From contig JAKAYA010000003.1 of assembly GCA_021826965.1 (NCBI GenBank), positions 45,218 to 109,217 on the forward strand: DNA of 64,000 nucleotides, in the 5' to 3' direction. Of this stretch, positions 27,759 to 36,189 are shown piece after piece (position 1 is the first letter of the stretch; each line of letters starts with the position of its first letter). Under the pieces are notes generated by a model that had not been told where the DNA came from, made no database searches, and worked only from the letters and a program-made list of their open reading frames with translations. This DNA comes from Nitrospirota bacterium (lineage in GTDB: Bacteria > Nitrospirota > Leptospirillia > Leptospirillales > Leptospirillaceae). The position numbers and the translations under genes were made by a program.

Positions 27759-28671
27759 TGTACACCCTCAGTTTGGCGCTTCTCGACCGCGGATTCTCCT
27801 GAATTTCCGCCTTACCCGGAAGCACCGGTTTGGATTGCAGGAGGCGTCCCCATCCTTCCCGGACCCAACTCCGGAAAAGATGCTTGATTTCCCGATCTTC
27901 GCGGGAATGAAAGGTCAAAACGGCCAATCTTCCTCCTGAAACCAGAACAGGCCGCACTCCCGACACCCCGTTGACCAGGGAATCGATCTCTCCGTTGACA
28001 ACGATCCGGAGAGCCATGAAAACACGCGTCGCCGGATGCCGACGGCTGCGCCGATACCCCTTCCGGTAATAAACCCCGCTCACAAAGGCCGCAAGTTCCT
28101 TCGGTGTTCGGGGGAGCCGACCCCGGGAACGGGCCTGAGCGAGAGCCCGGGCAATCCCCATGGCCAGGGGCTCGTCACCGTAGTTCGAAAAAATTGCCGC
28201 CATCTCTTCCGGAGAACTGTTTTCCAGAAGATCGAGCGCGGTCGTCCGAAGAAGCGGATCCATCCGCATATCCAGGGCACCTTCTCCCTCGAAAGAAAGT
28301 CCGGCTCCACCTTCCGACGCCTGGGGCATCGACCAACCCGAGTCCAGCACCACGCCCGAAACGACCAGTCCTGTTCCGGCAAGAAACTCGCCCATGCCGG
28401 CATGATTCATGCCTACCAGGAGAAGACGGTCTCCGTAAAGAGGCAGAAGATCCTCCCGGGCTTTTTCAATCGCCTTCGGATCCCGGTCGATCGCAACCAC
28501 CGATCCGCCCGCTTCCAGTATCGCCCGGGAATGTCCCCCCTGCCCCAGGGTCGCGTCCACATACCAACAGTCCGGCTGAACATTCAGGGCTTCCAGCACT
28601 TGAGGGATCATGACCGGCCGATGGACATCCCGTCCGTCCGTCTCTGCCCCGTCTTCCCTCTCTTCGGTCAA
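27748..28671 (-). CDS. rsmH: 16S rRNA (cytosine1402-N4)-methyltransferase
   Basis: 307 residues; SAM-dependent enzyme that methylates C1402 of 16S rRNA. HRPVMIPQVLEAL and VDATLGQGGHSRAIL form the SAM site, LDMRMD and YGDEP the conserved core, and TFHSREDREIKHLF the C-terminal motif. Two motifs differ from the common form: LDSGWSMPQ where most have LDLGVSSPQ, and FHSREDR where most have FHSLEDR. TTG 28671 is the start, with AAAGGA upstream. Second gene of the dcw operon after mraZ. Confidence 0.92.
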   Translation of the reverse strand: MTEEREDGAETDGRDVHRPVMIPQVLEALNVQPDCWYVDATLGQGGHSRAILEAGGSVVAIDRDPKAIEKAREDLLPLYGDRLLLVGMNHAGMGEFLAGTGLVVSGVVLDSGWSMPQASEGGAGLSFEGEGALDMRMDPLLRTTALDLLENSSPEEMAAIFSNYGDEPLAMGIARALAQARSRGRLPRTPKELAAFVSGVYYRKGYRRSRRHPATRVFMALRIVVNGEIDSLVNGVSGVRPVLVSGGRLAVLTFHSREDREIKHLFRSWVREGWGRLLQSKPVLPGKAEIQENPRSRSAKLRVYIAT

Positions 28672-28685
28672 TTCGCTCGTCCTTT

Positions 28686-29129
28686 TCAGAAGAGTCCCGA
28701 CAGGGCGGCGGAAACACTCTGAATGCGTTCTTTGTCAGTCAACCGGGCCAGTCGATCCCCGTTCCAGATCTCGAATTTGTTGAGCAGACCGACAAACCAG
28801 ACGTCCCTCTCCAGATGCGCAAAATCCCGGAGAGGCTGGGGGATCAGGATGCGCCCCTGGCGATCCGGCTGAACGTCGGTGGCCCACCCGATGGTGAAGC
28901 GCAGATACGTTTTCAGATCTTCGTTCATCTGCGGAAGTGCCCCGACCTTCTCTTCGAGTTCCCGCCACGCAGACTCGGGATAGACGACCAGACATTCGTC
29001 GGGCTCGACAGTGATCACGAGTGAGCCGCCTTTTTCCGGGCCATCCATACCGTCGCGGAATCGTTGCGGGATAGCGACACGCCCTTTGTCATCAAGAGAA
29101 TGCTGGTAACGGCCCCGGAATATCTTCAC
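28686..29129 (-). CDS. mraZ: Transcriptional regulator MraZ
   Basis: 147 residues with two AbrB/SpoVT-like halves, each with the DxxGR motif: HSLDDKGRVAIPQRFR near the N-terminus and VQPDRQGRILIPQPLR near residue 95. MraZ binds TGGGN repeats before its own gene and controls the dcw operon; three such repeats are present just upstream. The start is one of two adjacent GTG codons (29129 preferred, next to GGGGTGAAG). The open frame extends beyond but the upstream part would cross the operator. Confidence 0.93.
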   Translation of the reverse strand: MKIFRGRYQHSLDDKGRVAIPQRFRDGMDGPEKGGSLVITVEPDECLVVYPESAWRELEEKVGALPQMNEDLKTYLRFTIGWATDVQPDRQGRILIPQPLRDFAHLERDVWFVGLLNKFEIWNGDRLARLTDKERIQSVSAALSGLF

Positions 29130-29136
29130 CACTTCA

Positions 29137-29161
29137 CCCCACCCTTTCCCACTTGCCCCCA
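29137..29161 (-). promoter_or_regulatory. MraZ operator: three TGGGN boxes at 10-base spacing
   Basis: On the minus strand TGGGG (29161-29157), TGGGA (29151-29147) and TGGGG (29141-29137) are each separated by 5 bases, the arrangement known for MraZ boxes in other bacteria. The first box begins at the last base of the minus-10 element, so bound MraZ would cover the transcription start. Confidence 0.85.
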
Positions 29162-29188
29162 TTATAGGAGCAAAGGAGAGATTGTCAA
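29161..29188 (-). promoter_or_regulatory. Consensus sigma70 promoter of the dcw operon
   Basis: TTGACA (29183-29188) and TATAAT (29161-29166) on the minus strand are both full consensus with a 16-base spacer. It drives mraZ and probably the long run of cell wall and division genes that follows. Confidence 0.85.
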
Positions 29189-29264
29189 CACCATTTTTCA
29201 CCTTCCTTCCTCTTCCGACAGCTCGGAAAAATCTTCTGAAAATCAGAGGATATCGGCCCGGTGC

Positions 29265-29294
29265 TTGAATCCAACAGGAGGGCTCTGGTAAAAT
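29265..29294 (+). promoter_or_regulatory. Predicted promoter of the FmdB-type gene
   Basis: TTGAAT (29265-29270) and TAAAAT (29289-29294) with an 18-base spacer; the ATG follows 42 bases later after a GGAAGGAG ribosome site. Divergent from the mraZ promoter. Confidence 0.55.
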
Positions 29295-29336
29295 GGAACA
29301 AAGTTGAAGGAACAGTCCTCGGGAAGGAGAGTATCG

Positions 29337-29579
29337 ATGCCAATCTACGAATATGCGTGTCAGGGATGCGGAAAACGATTTTCCCTGCTTCAGTCCATTC
29401 ATGTGGGACCGGGAGAAACCAGCTGTCCTGAATGCAACAGCCTGAACCTGAACAAGGTCCCTTCCTCTTTCAGCAGCACCAGCACTTCCGAGCCCTGGAG
29501 CGGCGGATCCCAGGAAATGGCCGCAGCCCCGTCTTCGGGCGGCAGCGGATGTTGCGGCGGCGGATGCGGGTGCATGTGA
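29337..29579 (+). CDS. FmdB-family zinc ribbon protein
   Basis: 80 residues. MPIYEYACQGCGKRFSLLQ followed by TSCPECNS gives the two CxxC knuckles of the FmdB/CxxC zinc ribbon. The C-terminus is low-complexity, ending in a Gly/Cys-rich run (CCGGGCGCM) that could bind additional metal. ATG 29337 follows GGAAGGAG. Family members are small putative regulators; the first was found near formamidase genes, but the general role is unknown. Confidence 0.87.
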   Translation: MPIYEYACQGCGKRFSLLQSIHVGPGETSCPECNSLNLNKVPSSFSSTSTSEPWSGGSQEMAAAPSSGGSGCCGGGCGCM

Positions 29580-29677
29580 ATCCGGACTCACCACAGTTTG
29601 TCCCGGCCTGACGATGTTTCTTTTCAGACAAGAATGACAGACCGGATGCGAAAGAATCGCTTGGGGAAATTGCTTTA

Positions 29678-30220
29678 ATGGGCCGAAGTAAAAGATTCTT
29701 CCCGTGGGAAGGTTTTTTATCTGCGGCCTTTTCCCTTTTCCTTCTCTGTTCCTGTCATCTCCAGACGTCCTCTCCTCTCAGGATCCAGACAGGGAATCCC
29801 GTTCTCGTCTCGATGAACGACATGACATTTATTCTTTTGCCCCTTGAAATCACGGACCGGGGATCCCGCACCCTGCGGATCCATCTGCGTCACTCTCTTC
29901 TGGACCTTTCGACTTCCGGCGGCCAGAACTTCCGTCTTCGGGGAAAAGACACGTACACTTACATCCTCCAGCATGCGGACAAACCGTTCCGCTCCGTCTA
30001 TCCGGCTCAATGGCACCCTCGCTGGGTCAATCACGTCCTCTCCCATAAGGATGTTGTCATTCCGGCGGTCCACCGCTCCTCCTTTCCTCTCTTCTTCCTT
30101 TACCGCGGCCGGCTCTCCAGTTTTCAGCACATGACGATCCACCTGATCTATTCCTATCCCCAGACGGCGACGAACGACGAAATCCTTCTCGACATCTCTC
30201 CCCCTGGCTCCGGTTCCTGA
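29678..30220 (+). CDS. Hypothetical exported protein, possible lipoprotein
   Basis: 180 residues, family not recognised. The N-terminus has RSKRFF, a hydrophobic stretch and LLCSC with Cys at 26, a slightly irregular lipobox (Cys at -2). The remaining sequence alternates hydrophobic residues in a beta pattern. Start at ATG 29678 has no clear ribosome site. It follows the FmdB gene by 98 bases on the same strand and converges on the peroxiredoxin terminator. Confidence 0.6.
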   Translation: MGRSKRFFPWEGFLSAAFSLFLLCSCHLQTSSPLRIQTGNPVLVSMNDMTFILLPLEITDRGSRTLRIHLRHSLLDLSTSGGQNFRLRGKDTYTYILQHADKPFRSVYPAQWHPRWVNHVLSHKDVVIPAVHRSSFPLFFLYRGRLSSFQHMTIHLIYSYPQTATNDEILLDISPPGSGS

Positions 30221-30272
30221 CCTCCGGCGATTTCCGTCTTTCCATACCCTTTCCGGTCTCCGGGAAAAACAC

Positions 30273-30303
30273 AAAAAAAGGGAGCGGACTTTCGCCCGCT
30301 CCC
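30273..30303 (-). terminator. Rho-independent terminator of the peroxiredoxin gene
   Basis: An 8-bp perfect stem, GGGAGCGG/CCGCTCCC (30280-30287 with 30296-30303), has an 8-base loop and is followed on the minus strand by seven T residues (30279-30273). It is 28 bases past the stop codon and may also stop rightward transcription weakly. Confidence 0.85.
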
Positions 30304-30330
30304 TCATTCCTGTCCCGAACCAGGAACGAA

Positions 30331-30792
30331 CTACTTCAGCTGTTCGAGCGCCTTCAGGATTTCATTGTCGTCACGGGCAGTCAGGATCTCCTGGACCTTG
30401 ACATAACGGACAACACCGGACTTGTCGACAATGACGGTCGCGCGCTTGTTGATGTTGGCTTCGGGAATATAAAGACCATAGTCCTGGCAAACCTTTCTCT
30501 TGATGTCGGAGAGAAGGTTGTGCTTCAGTTTCAGGTTTTCCTTCCAGGCCTTGTGAGACCAGACGCTGTCGGTGCTGATTCCAAAAACGACCGCATCGGC
30601 GTGATCGAACTTCGGAAGATCATTGGAAAAACATGTATTTTCATTGGTGCAAACCGGGCTCCAGTCCAACGGATAGAACGCCAGGACGACATTCTTCTTC
30701 CCCTGAAAGGAAGAGAGTGTCACCGGATTCTTGTCCTGATCCTCGAGCGTAAAGTCCGGAGCCTTGTCTCCCACTTTTATTTCAGCTGCCAT
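30331..30792 (-). CDS. Thiol peroxidase of the AhpC/TSA (Prx) family
   Basis: 153 residues with the thioredoxin-like fold. The peroxidatic Cys is C48 in [14 protein letters not shown]41 and T49 fit the family active site, although the usual F/TP..CT form has Ser-Pro-Val before Cys. C54 and a Cys near residue 96 (KVCQDYG) are candidate resolving residues. [11 protein letters not shown] is typical of AhpE/1-Cys-like proteins from anaerobes and acidophiles. It should detoxify hydrogen peroxide or organic peroxides in the cytoplasm. AGGAGG precedes ATG 30792. Single-gene unit with its own terminator. Confidence 0.88.
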   Translation of the reverse strand: MAAEIKVGDKAPDFTLEDQDKNPVTLSSFQGKKNVVLAFYPLDWSPVCTNENTCFSNDLPKFDHADAVVFGISTDSVWSHKAWKENLKLKHNLLSDIKRKVCQDYGLYIPEANINKRATVIVDKSGVVRYVKVQEILTARDDNEILKALEQLK

Positions 30793-30904
30793 GTGTCAAT
30801 ACCTCCTACGTTGATGACCCCGATTATGAATACGCATTTCACTTGATTTCTTCCGGACAACACTCGGAAGTGCCTCCCTTTCCCCGATCCCTGTTCTTGC
30901 AGGG

Positions 30905-31822
30905 CTAGGCAGGGAGAAGGGTCCTGCGCGGCTTCCCGGAGGCCAAGACATCTGCAACGGTCTTCCCAATCAGGGACGGATTGTCCACAACACGGATTCC
31001 GTGACTCTCCAGAAATGCCATCTTGTCCCTCGCGGTTCCCTTTCCACCGGATACGATTGCGCCGGCATGTCCCATCCGACGACCGGGCGGGGCCGTCAAT
31101 CCGGCGATGAAACCGACGACGGGTTTCGTCATCTTTGTTTGTGCAAAAACGGCCGCACGCTCCTCGTCTTCCCCTCCAATTTCGCCGATCATGACAACCG
31201 CTTCGGTTTCAGGGTCCGACTCGAACATTTCGAGAACATCGATGAAATTCAGTCCGCGGACCGGATCTCCACCAATTCCTACGCAGGTGGACTCCCCCAG
31301 CCCCAACTGGGTGAGCTGCCACACCGCTTCATATGTAAGGGTTCCACTCCGGGAAACGACCCCTACGCGCCCCCGTTTGTGGATATACCCGGGCATGATG
31401 CCGATTTTTGCTCCGTCGGGGGTGATGATGCCCGGACAGTTGGGGCCGATGAGACGAATCCGGTCTCCCTGTTCGTTTCGGCTGTCGAGCACTCTCCGGA
31501 CGCGGACCATGTCCATCACCGGAATCCCTTCCGTGATGCAAACGATCAGCGGGATGTCCGCCGCGATCGACTCGAGGATCGCATCCGCAGCGAAGGCCGG
31601 AGGAACGAAGATCAGGGAGACGTCGGGACTTTCTGCATCCCGGGCATCAAACACCGAGTTCCAGACCGGAAATCCTTCGTGGATGGTCCCGCCCTTTCCC
31701 GGTGTCACGCCACCCACCACTTTTGTGCCATATTCCCGGCATGCCGTGGCATGGTAACTTCCTTCCTTTCCCGTGATACCCTGAACGATGACCCGGGTCG
31801 ATCGGTCGACCAGAATGCTCAT
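30905..31822 (-). CDS. sucD: Succinyl-CoA synthetase, alpha subunit
   Basis: 305 residues. CoA-binding region [25 protein letters not shown], and the phosphohistidine loop [15 protein letters not shown] are intact. In the reductive TCA cycle it works towards succinyl-CoA formation with ATP. ATG 31822 overlaps the sucC stop as ATGA. It is the last gene of the frdB-frdA-sucC-sucD run. Confidence 0.95.
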   Translation of the reverse strand: MSILVDRSTRVIVQGITGKEGSYHATACREYGTKVVGGVTPGKGGTIHEGFPVWNSVFDARDAESPDVSLIFVPPAFAADAILESIAADIPLIVCITEGIPVMDMVRVRRVLDSRNEQGDRIRLIGPNCPGIITPDGAKIGIMPGYIHKRGRVGVVSRSGTLTYEAVWQLTQLGLGESTCVGIGGDPVRGLNFIDVLEMFESDPETEAVVMIGEIGGEDEERAAVFAQTKMTKPVVGFIAGLTAPPGRRMGHAGAIVSGGKGTARDKMAFLESHGIRVVDNPSLIGKTVADVLASGKPRRTLLPA

Positions 31823-33009
31823 TTGTCCCCCTTTACGGCCAAAACGATTTTCTCCGCTCCTTCGTAGAGTTCTTCCGCAACCTGGATGGCCAGTCCGGAA
31901 TTCCGGAGCATTTCTCTTCCTTCTTTCGCATTCGTTCCCTGCAGGCGAACAACCAGAGGAATCGTAATCTTGACATCCTGCGCCGCCGCGATGATGCCTC
32001 CGGCAATCCGTTCGCACCGGACAATCCCGCCAAAGATGTTGACGAAGATCCCCTTGACGTGAGGGTCGCCAAGAATAATCCGGAATGCTTGCTCGACTGT
32101 TTCCTTGCTGGCTCCACCGCCCACATCGAGAAAGTTTGCCGGGGAACCGCCGGCAAGAGCAATCACGTCCATCGTGGCCATCGCAAGTCCGGCGCCGTTC
32201 ACCATGCAGGCAATGTTGCCGTCCAGCTTCACATAATTCAGATTGTATTTCGAAGCTTCGATTTCGAGTTCGTTCTCCTCCGACAGGTCGCGAAGTCCAC
32301 GGACAGCCGGCTGACGACCAACGGCGTTGTCATCAAACCCCACTTTCGCATCCAGGGCAATGAGGCGATCTTCTTTCGTAAGCACAAGCGGGTTGATTTC
32401 CACCATACTGGCGTCCCGCTTCTGGAAAAAATCCAGCAGGTCCCGGACAATGTTGACCATCTGGGACTGAACGGAAAAAGGTAACCCCAGGAACTGGCTG
32501 ATGCGTCGACCGATATAGGGGGAATAGCCTTCCATCGGGTCCACGGCGAGATGAAAAATCTTTTCCGGGTGGCTCTGGGCCACTTCCTCGATCTCCATGC
32601 CCCCTTCCGTGCTCGCGATCAGGGCCATCCGACGGGTCGTGCGGTCCACGACAACCCCAAGATAAAATTCCCGGGCGATATTTGAACCCTCTTCGATCCA
32701 GACCTTCAGAACCTTTTTCCCTTCCGGACCCGTCTGGTGCGTCACCAGTGTCTTTCCCAGAATCTGGGAAACAAGGCCGGGAATCTCTTCGGGATTTCGG
32801 GCCAGCTTTACCCCGCCTGCCTTGCCTCTTCCTCCGGCATGGATCTGGGCCTTGACCGCCCAGACGGACGGTCGGGTCTCTCCCCGGAAAAGGGGAGAAT
32901 CCAAGAGGATTTTTCGTGCCTCTTCGACGGATTCGACAAGGACACCGGTCGGAACGGGAATCCCGAACTCCTTGAAAAGTTCCTTCGCCTGGTATTCATG
33001 AATGTTCAA
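31819..33009 (-). CDS. sucC: Succinyl-CoA synthetase, beta subunit
   Basis: 396 residues. ATP-grasp domain with [20 protein letters not shown] at the start, [19 protein letters not shown] as nucleotide loop, [20 protein letters not shown] for metal binding, and [13 protein letters not shown] in the C-terminal ligase domain. Start is TTG 33009 after CAGGGAGAG. It lies 81 bases after frdA; that gap carries the 11-base repeat TGTCTGTCCGT twice (33051 and 33069), with no evident function. Confidence 0.95.
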   Translation of the reverse strand: MNIHEYQAKELFKEFGIPVPTGVLVESVEEARKILLDSPLFRGETRPSVWAVKAQIHAGGRGKAGGVKLARNPEEIPGLVSQILGKTLVTHQTGPEGKKVLKVWIEEGSNIAREFYLGVVVDRTTRRMALIASTEGGMEIEEVAQSHPEKIFHLAVDPMEGYSPYIGRRISQFLGLPFSVQSQMVNIVRDLLDFFQKRDASMVEINPLVLTKEDRLIALDAKVGFDDNAVGRQPAVRGLRDLSEENELEIEASKYNLNYVKLDGNIACMVNGAGLAMATMDVIALAGGSPANFLDVGGGASKETVEQAFRIILGDPHVKGIFVNIFGGIVRCERIAGGIIAAAQDVKITIPLVVRLQGTNAKEGREMLRNSGLAIQVAEELYEGAEKIVLAVKGDK

Positions 33010-33090
33010 TCGTTCTCTCCCTGTGAATGAATGTGGCCCTGCCCGTCTTCTGTCTGTCCGTACCCGGTTGTCTGTCCGTCAGCGGGCTGT

Positions 33091-34713
33091 TCAGGAGCGA
33101 GCGGGGTGGGGATGTTTTCGGTAGTCCGGGAAAAGGATCGGGGCTTCCGGACGGGATGTTCCCGGGAATTCTTTTTCCAGATCCCGCTGGAAGCGGTCGA
33201 CATGCCCAAGATTGACCTCATGCCATGAAAAGGGCTTTCGGGACATGGCTTCACGGGCCGCATCCACGCCGACCCGCCGGCCGTAAACGAACACTTCGAG
33301 AAGAGAGTTTCCCATCAGGCGATTTTTACCGTGGACTCCCCCCGATGCCTCTCCGGCCACATAGAGACCTTCCACCTGCGTGTGCCCCGAGGTGTCCGAT
33401 GCGATCCCGCCGTTCTGATAGTGGAGAGTCGGGTAAACCAGGATTGGCTGCTTCGTGCAATCCACCTGGTGTTTCCCCATCAGCTTGACGATATTCGGAA
33501 ACCGGCGTTCGACAGTCCCCTCGCCCATTTCCCGGTCGATGGACGTCAGATCGAGGTAGACCCCGTGATGTCCGGAAGGAGTCCGGACTCCTCGCCCTTC
33601 CTCGCATTCCCGGATAATGGACGCCGCCACCACGTCGCGCGTTTCGAGTTCCTGCACGAAGCGTTTGCCGTCACGGTTGAACATGCGGGCTCCAGCTCCA
33701 CGGACGGCTTCCGTAATCAGCATCCCCGCCATTTCCGAGGGGTAGATCACTCCGGTGGGATGATACTGAAAGCTCTCCATGTTCAACAGTCTGGCACCCA
33801 TCCGGTAAGCCATGACGAGACCGTCTCCGGTAGCTCCGAAATGGTTGGAAGTGGCGAAATCTCCGATATGGAGGCGTCCGGCTCCTCCCGTTGCCAGAAG
33901 AACCGCGTTCGCCTTGACCCACTTCAGGGATCCGTTGTCGACATCCCGGAGAACGGCTCCCGCACAACTGCCTTCAGGTCCCTGCAGAAGCTCCACTGCC
34001 GGTGAGAACTCCCAGATATTCACACCCGAATTCAGGAGGTCTTCTTTCAGAACCCGGACAACCTCGAGGCCCGTATAGTCTTTGGCCGAGATCAGTCGAG
34101 GACGGCTTGTCCCCCCTCCCTTCCGGAGAGAGAGATTGCCGGAAGGGTCGCGGTCGAAAAGCACGCCCTTTTTGACCAGCCAGGAAATGACCTCGGGACC
34201 TTCCCGGACGAGAACGGACAAGAGTTCCGGATCCCCTGTAAAATGGCCTCCCCTGTATGCGTCCTTGAAATGCTGGACGGGACTGTCGTCCTCTCCGAGA
34301 GCCACCTGGATTCCGCCTTCCGCCATCACGGTGTTCGAGTCCCCGACGCGAAGCTTGGTCGCCATAAGAACACGCGCCCCCGCCTCCTGGGCAAAAATGG
34401 ATGCCATGATGCCGGCACCCCCTCCGCCGATGACGAGAAGATCGACCTCGATATCCGGGGACGACGGAACGGCGGGAAGGCCCTCTGTTGCCAGGATGCT
34501 CCTGGACTCCAGGATGGAAGCGACTTCGTCGGGAAGAACCTCTCCCTTGTTCGGACCGACGTGGAGGGTTGCCTTGCGGTCCGGGCGATAGTCCGGATAG
34601 TAGCGCCGAAGGAGCTCTTCCCGTTCCTCCGGAGAGAAGGATCCGGGTTCTCCCGGATCGAATGCGGGCAGGTTGTCGTAGGGGTTGAGGGAAGAGGGGT
34701 TCTCGACAGTCAT
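33091..34713 (-). CDS. frdA: Fumarate reductase/succinate dehydrogenase flavoprotein subunit
   Basis: 540 residues. FAD-binding LLVIGGGGAGIMASIFAQ, then FQYHPTGVIYPSEMAGMLI and AVRGAGARMFNRDGKRF, the substrate and catalytic Arg region, and VAGEASGGVHGKNRLMGNSL at the C-terminal FAD contact. Where FrdA/SdhA proteins carry the His that covalently binds FAD (S-H-T-V-x-A-E-G-G), this one has Asn127 (SNTVMAEGG). An extra N-terminal stretch of about 85 residues precedes the FAD motif. ATG 34713 overlaps the frdB stop as ATGA. Between frdB and sucC, it probably reduces fumarate in the reductive TCA cycle. Confidence 0.9.
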   Translation of the reverse strand: MTVENPSSLNPYDNLPAFDPGEPGSFSPEEREELLRRYYPDYRPDRKATLHVGPNKGEVLPDEVASILESRSILATEGLPAVPSSPDIEVDLLVIGGGGAGIMASIFAQEAGARVLMATKLRVGDSNTVMAEGGIQVALGEDDSPVQHFKDAYRGGHFTGDPELLSVLVREGPEVISWLVKKGVLFDRDPSGNLSLRKGGGTSRPRLISAKDYTGLEVVRVLKEDLLNSGVNIWEFSPAVELLQGPEGSCAGAVLRDVDNGSLKWVKANAVLLATGGAGRLHIGDFATSNHFGATGDGLVMAYRMGARLLNMESFQYHPTGVIYPSEMAGMLITEAVRGAGARMFNRDGKRFVQELETRDVVAASIIRECEEGRGVRTPSGHHGVYLDLTSIDREMGEGTVERRFPNIVKLMGKHQVDCTKQPILVYPTLHYQNGGIASDTSGHTQVEGLYVAGEASGGVHGKNRLMGNSLLEVFVYGRRVGVDAAREAMSRKPFSWHEVNLGHVDRFQRDLEKEFPGTSRPEAPILFPDYRKHPHPARS

Positions 34714-35363
34714 TTCGCCCCGCATTCCGTCTTGAGCTGGTCGGCAGACAAACGGGTGAGACGGACGAGTTCCTCGTCATAGGTGCCCGCCTCGATCGAA
34801 TCCATCCGCTGGCGAAGGTTTTCCGGAAAGGGCAGTTCACGGCTTCCGTAGGCCCGACGAGCGTATAGGGCGATTTCGTGAGGAGCCATTTCCGCGATGC
34901 ATCTTGACACACACAGGCCGCACATCACGCAACTCATCGTGGTTTCCGCAACACCCTTGAAATCCCCGAACGCTGCCTGCCATACGGACGTGCGAACATC
35001 GATTCCCTGGGGACAGACTTCCGTACAGGCGTTGCAGTTACGACAAGTCGCCGATTCCGGGTATAAGGTGAAAAGACCTTCCTTTGCGTCCGGAATCTGT
35101 TCGATGTCGTAGTGCGCCCGTTGCGTCGGGTACGATGCGATCAGACTGAAAGCCATCCCTTCTTTCACCAGAGTCTGGCAGGCCAGCGCATTGAACAGCC
35201 GGAAGTTCCCGGGCATGCGATAAACGGCGGCACAGGCTCCACAGACTCCGCCGAGACAGCCGATTCCGTGAATGACCTCATGTCCGGTATGCCACATGGC
35301 CTGAATCATTGTCAGACCTTCCGGCACCTGCCATTCTTTTCCGTTGATCCAGACCTGTATCAT
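34710..35363 (-). CDS. frdB: Fumarate reductase/succinate dehydrogenase iron-sulfur subunit
   Basis: 217 residues. A plant-type 2Fe-2S domain with GCLGGVCGACAAVY and a later Cys (ALACQT), then two dicluster motifs CRNCNACTEVCPQG and CVMCGLCVSRC. Sequence and length fit the short FrdB/SdhB form. ATG 35363 is chosen because GGAAGGAG lies 5 bases upstream; the frame is open to 35396. No membrane-anchor gene is adjacent, so the FrdAB enzyme may be soluble or use a distant anchor. Confidence 0.9.
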   Translation of the reverse strand: MIQVWINGKEWQVPEGLTMIQAMWHTGHEVIHGIGCLGGVCGACAAVYRMPGNFRLFNALACQTLVKEGMAFSLIASYPTQRAHYDIEQIPDAKEGLFTLYPESATCRNCNACTEVCPQGIDVRTSVWQAAFGDFKGVAETTMSCVMCGLCVSRCIAEMAPHEIALYARRAYGSRELPFPENLRQRMDSIEAGTYDEELVRLTRLSADQLKTECGAK

Positions 35364-35481
35364 TCGTGCTCCTTCCGGAGCTTCATACTGAAACATGGCG
35401 CACCTCGATATCCTGGGGGGTCAGCAACTGGAGAAAAATCTGTTGAAGACAGGTCGTTTCTCTTTCGAAAACGGTCTGAAA

Positions 35482-35511
35482 ATTCTATCAAAGATTGAGC
35501 AGTTTCATCAA
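35482..35511 (-). promoter_or_regulatory. Predicted promoter of the frdBA-sucCD operon
   Basis: TTGATG (35506-35511) and TAGAAT (35482-35487) on the minus strand, 18 bases apart, give a leader of about 110 bases to frdB. Confidence 0.55.
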
Positions 35512-35533
35512 TCCACCAACGGATGGGGAGGCT

Positions 35534-36106
35534 TTACGGTTTTCTCGTCCTGCGTTTGAGTCGGGCCAGAAGATGGCGGAGGGCCTGGCTCTCCCCGACG
35601 GGTTCAGGCATGTTGTCCCGACGGGAGGGATGGTACTGAATAGCGACGACACGAAGGATCATGAGGACCAGAAGGATCAGGATCAGCTCGATCGCGCGAA
35701 TGATGGATTCTCCCGAAAACCAGGTCACGACGGCTTCGGACAGGAAGACGGCCAAAACCGTGTCGACGATAAATGTCACCTTGACCCGTCCAAGAGTGAA
35801 GTAGGCGACGACCGTCCGGGAAACTTCTACCAGGGCAAGGATCAGAAGACTGTTGACAATGAGACTTTTGAGAACGTTCAAAAAACCGTAGGGCATCGCC
35901 CGAATGGCCAGAACTCCGGCTTCGAAGGTCCCCCAGATCATGACGACCACCTGGATCAGGAGAAGGCCGATCAGGACAATTTTGACGGATTTCAGATACC
36001 AGGAAGGAGCCGTGACACCCGTCTTCGGCGTCGGGTCGGAAGGGCTGTCGGAGTCATGTCTTTCCCCTGTCCGGGTTGGAAGATCCTCGGGTTCAGCATC
36101 CGCCAA
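35534..36106 (-). CDS. PsiE-like (phosphate-starvation-inducible family) membrane protein
   Basis: 190 residues: a 35-residue polar N-terminus, then four membrane helices (SVKIVLIGLLLIQVVVMIWG; LIVNSLLILALVEV; FIVDTVLAVFLSEAVV; IELILILLVLMILRVV) and a basic tail with IQYHPSRRD, the end motif of PsiE-like proteins. It lacks the haem-ligand His residues expected of a succinate dehydrogenase anchor, so I do not take it as FrdC despite its place before frdB. Function unknown. Confidence 0.7.
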   Translation of the reverse strand: MADAEPEDLPTRTGERHDSDSPSDPTPKTGVTAPSWYLKSVKIVLIGLLLIQVVVMIWGTFEAGVLAIRAMPYGFLNVLKSLIVNSLLILALVEVSRTVVAYFTLGRVKVTFIVDTVLAVFLSEAVVTWFSGESIIRAIELILILLVLMILRVVAIQYHPSRRDNMPEPVGESQALRHLLARLKRRTRKP

Positions 36107-36189
36107 AAGTCAGGCCTCCGGAAGCCTTCCCCTGTCCGGGACAGGAGAAGGCAAAACATTCGATAACAGGAATTTGCTCAACCACCGGT

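Noticed and set aside
33051..33079. Two TGTCTGTCCGT copies between frdA and sucC, considered as a start of a repeat array
   Set aside because: Only two copies, 18 bases apart, no spacers or cas genes; not CRISPR and no evident function.
35534..36106. Possible FrdC-type membrane anchor next to frdBA
   Set aside because: Four helices fit, but the haem-ligand pattern is absent and the tail IQYHPSRRD and topology fit PsiE-like proteins; a separate promoter lies between it and frdB.
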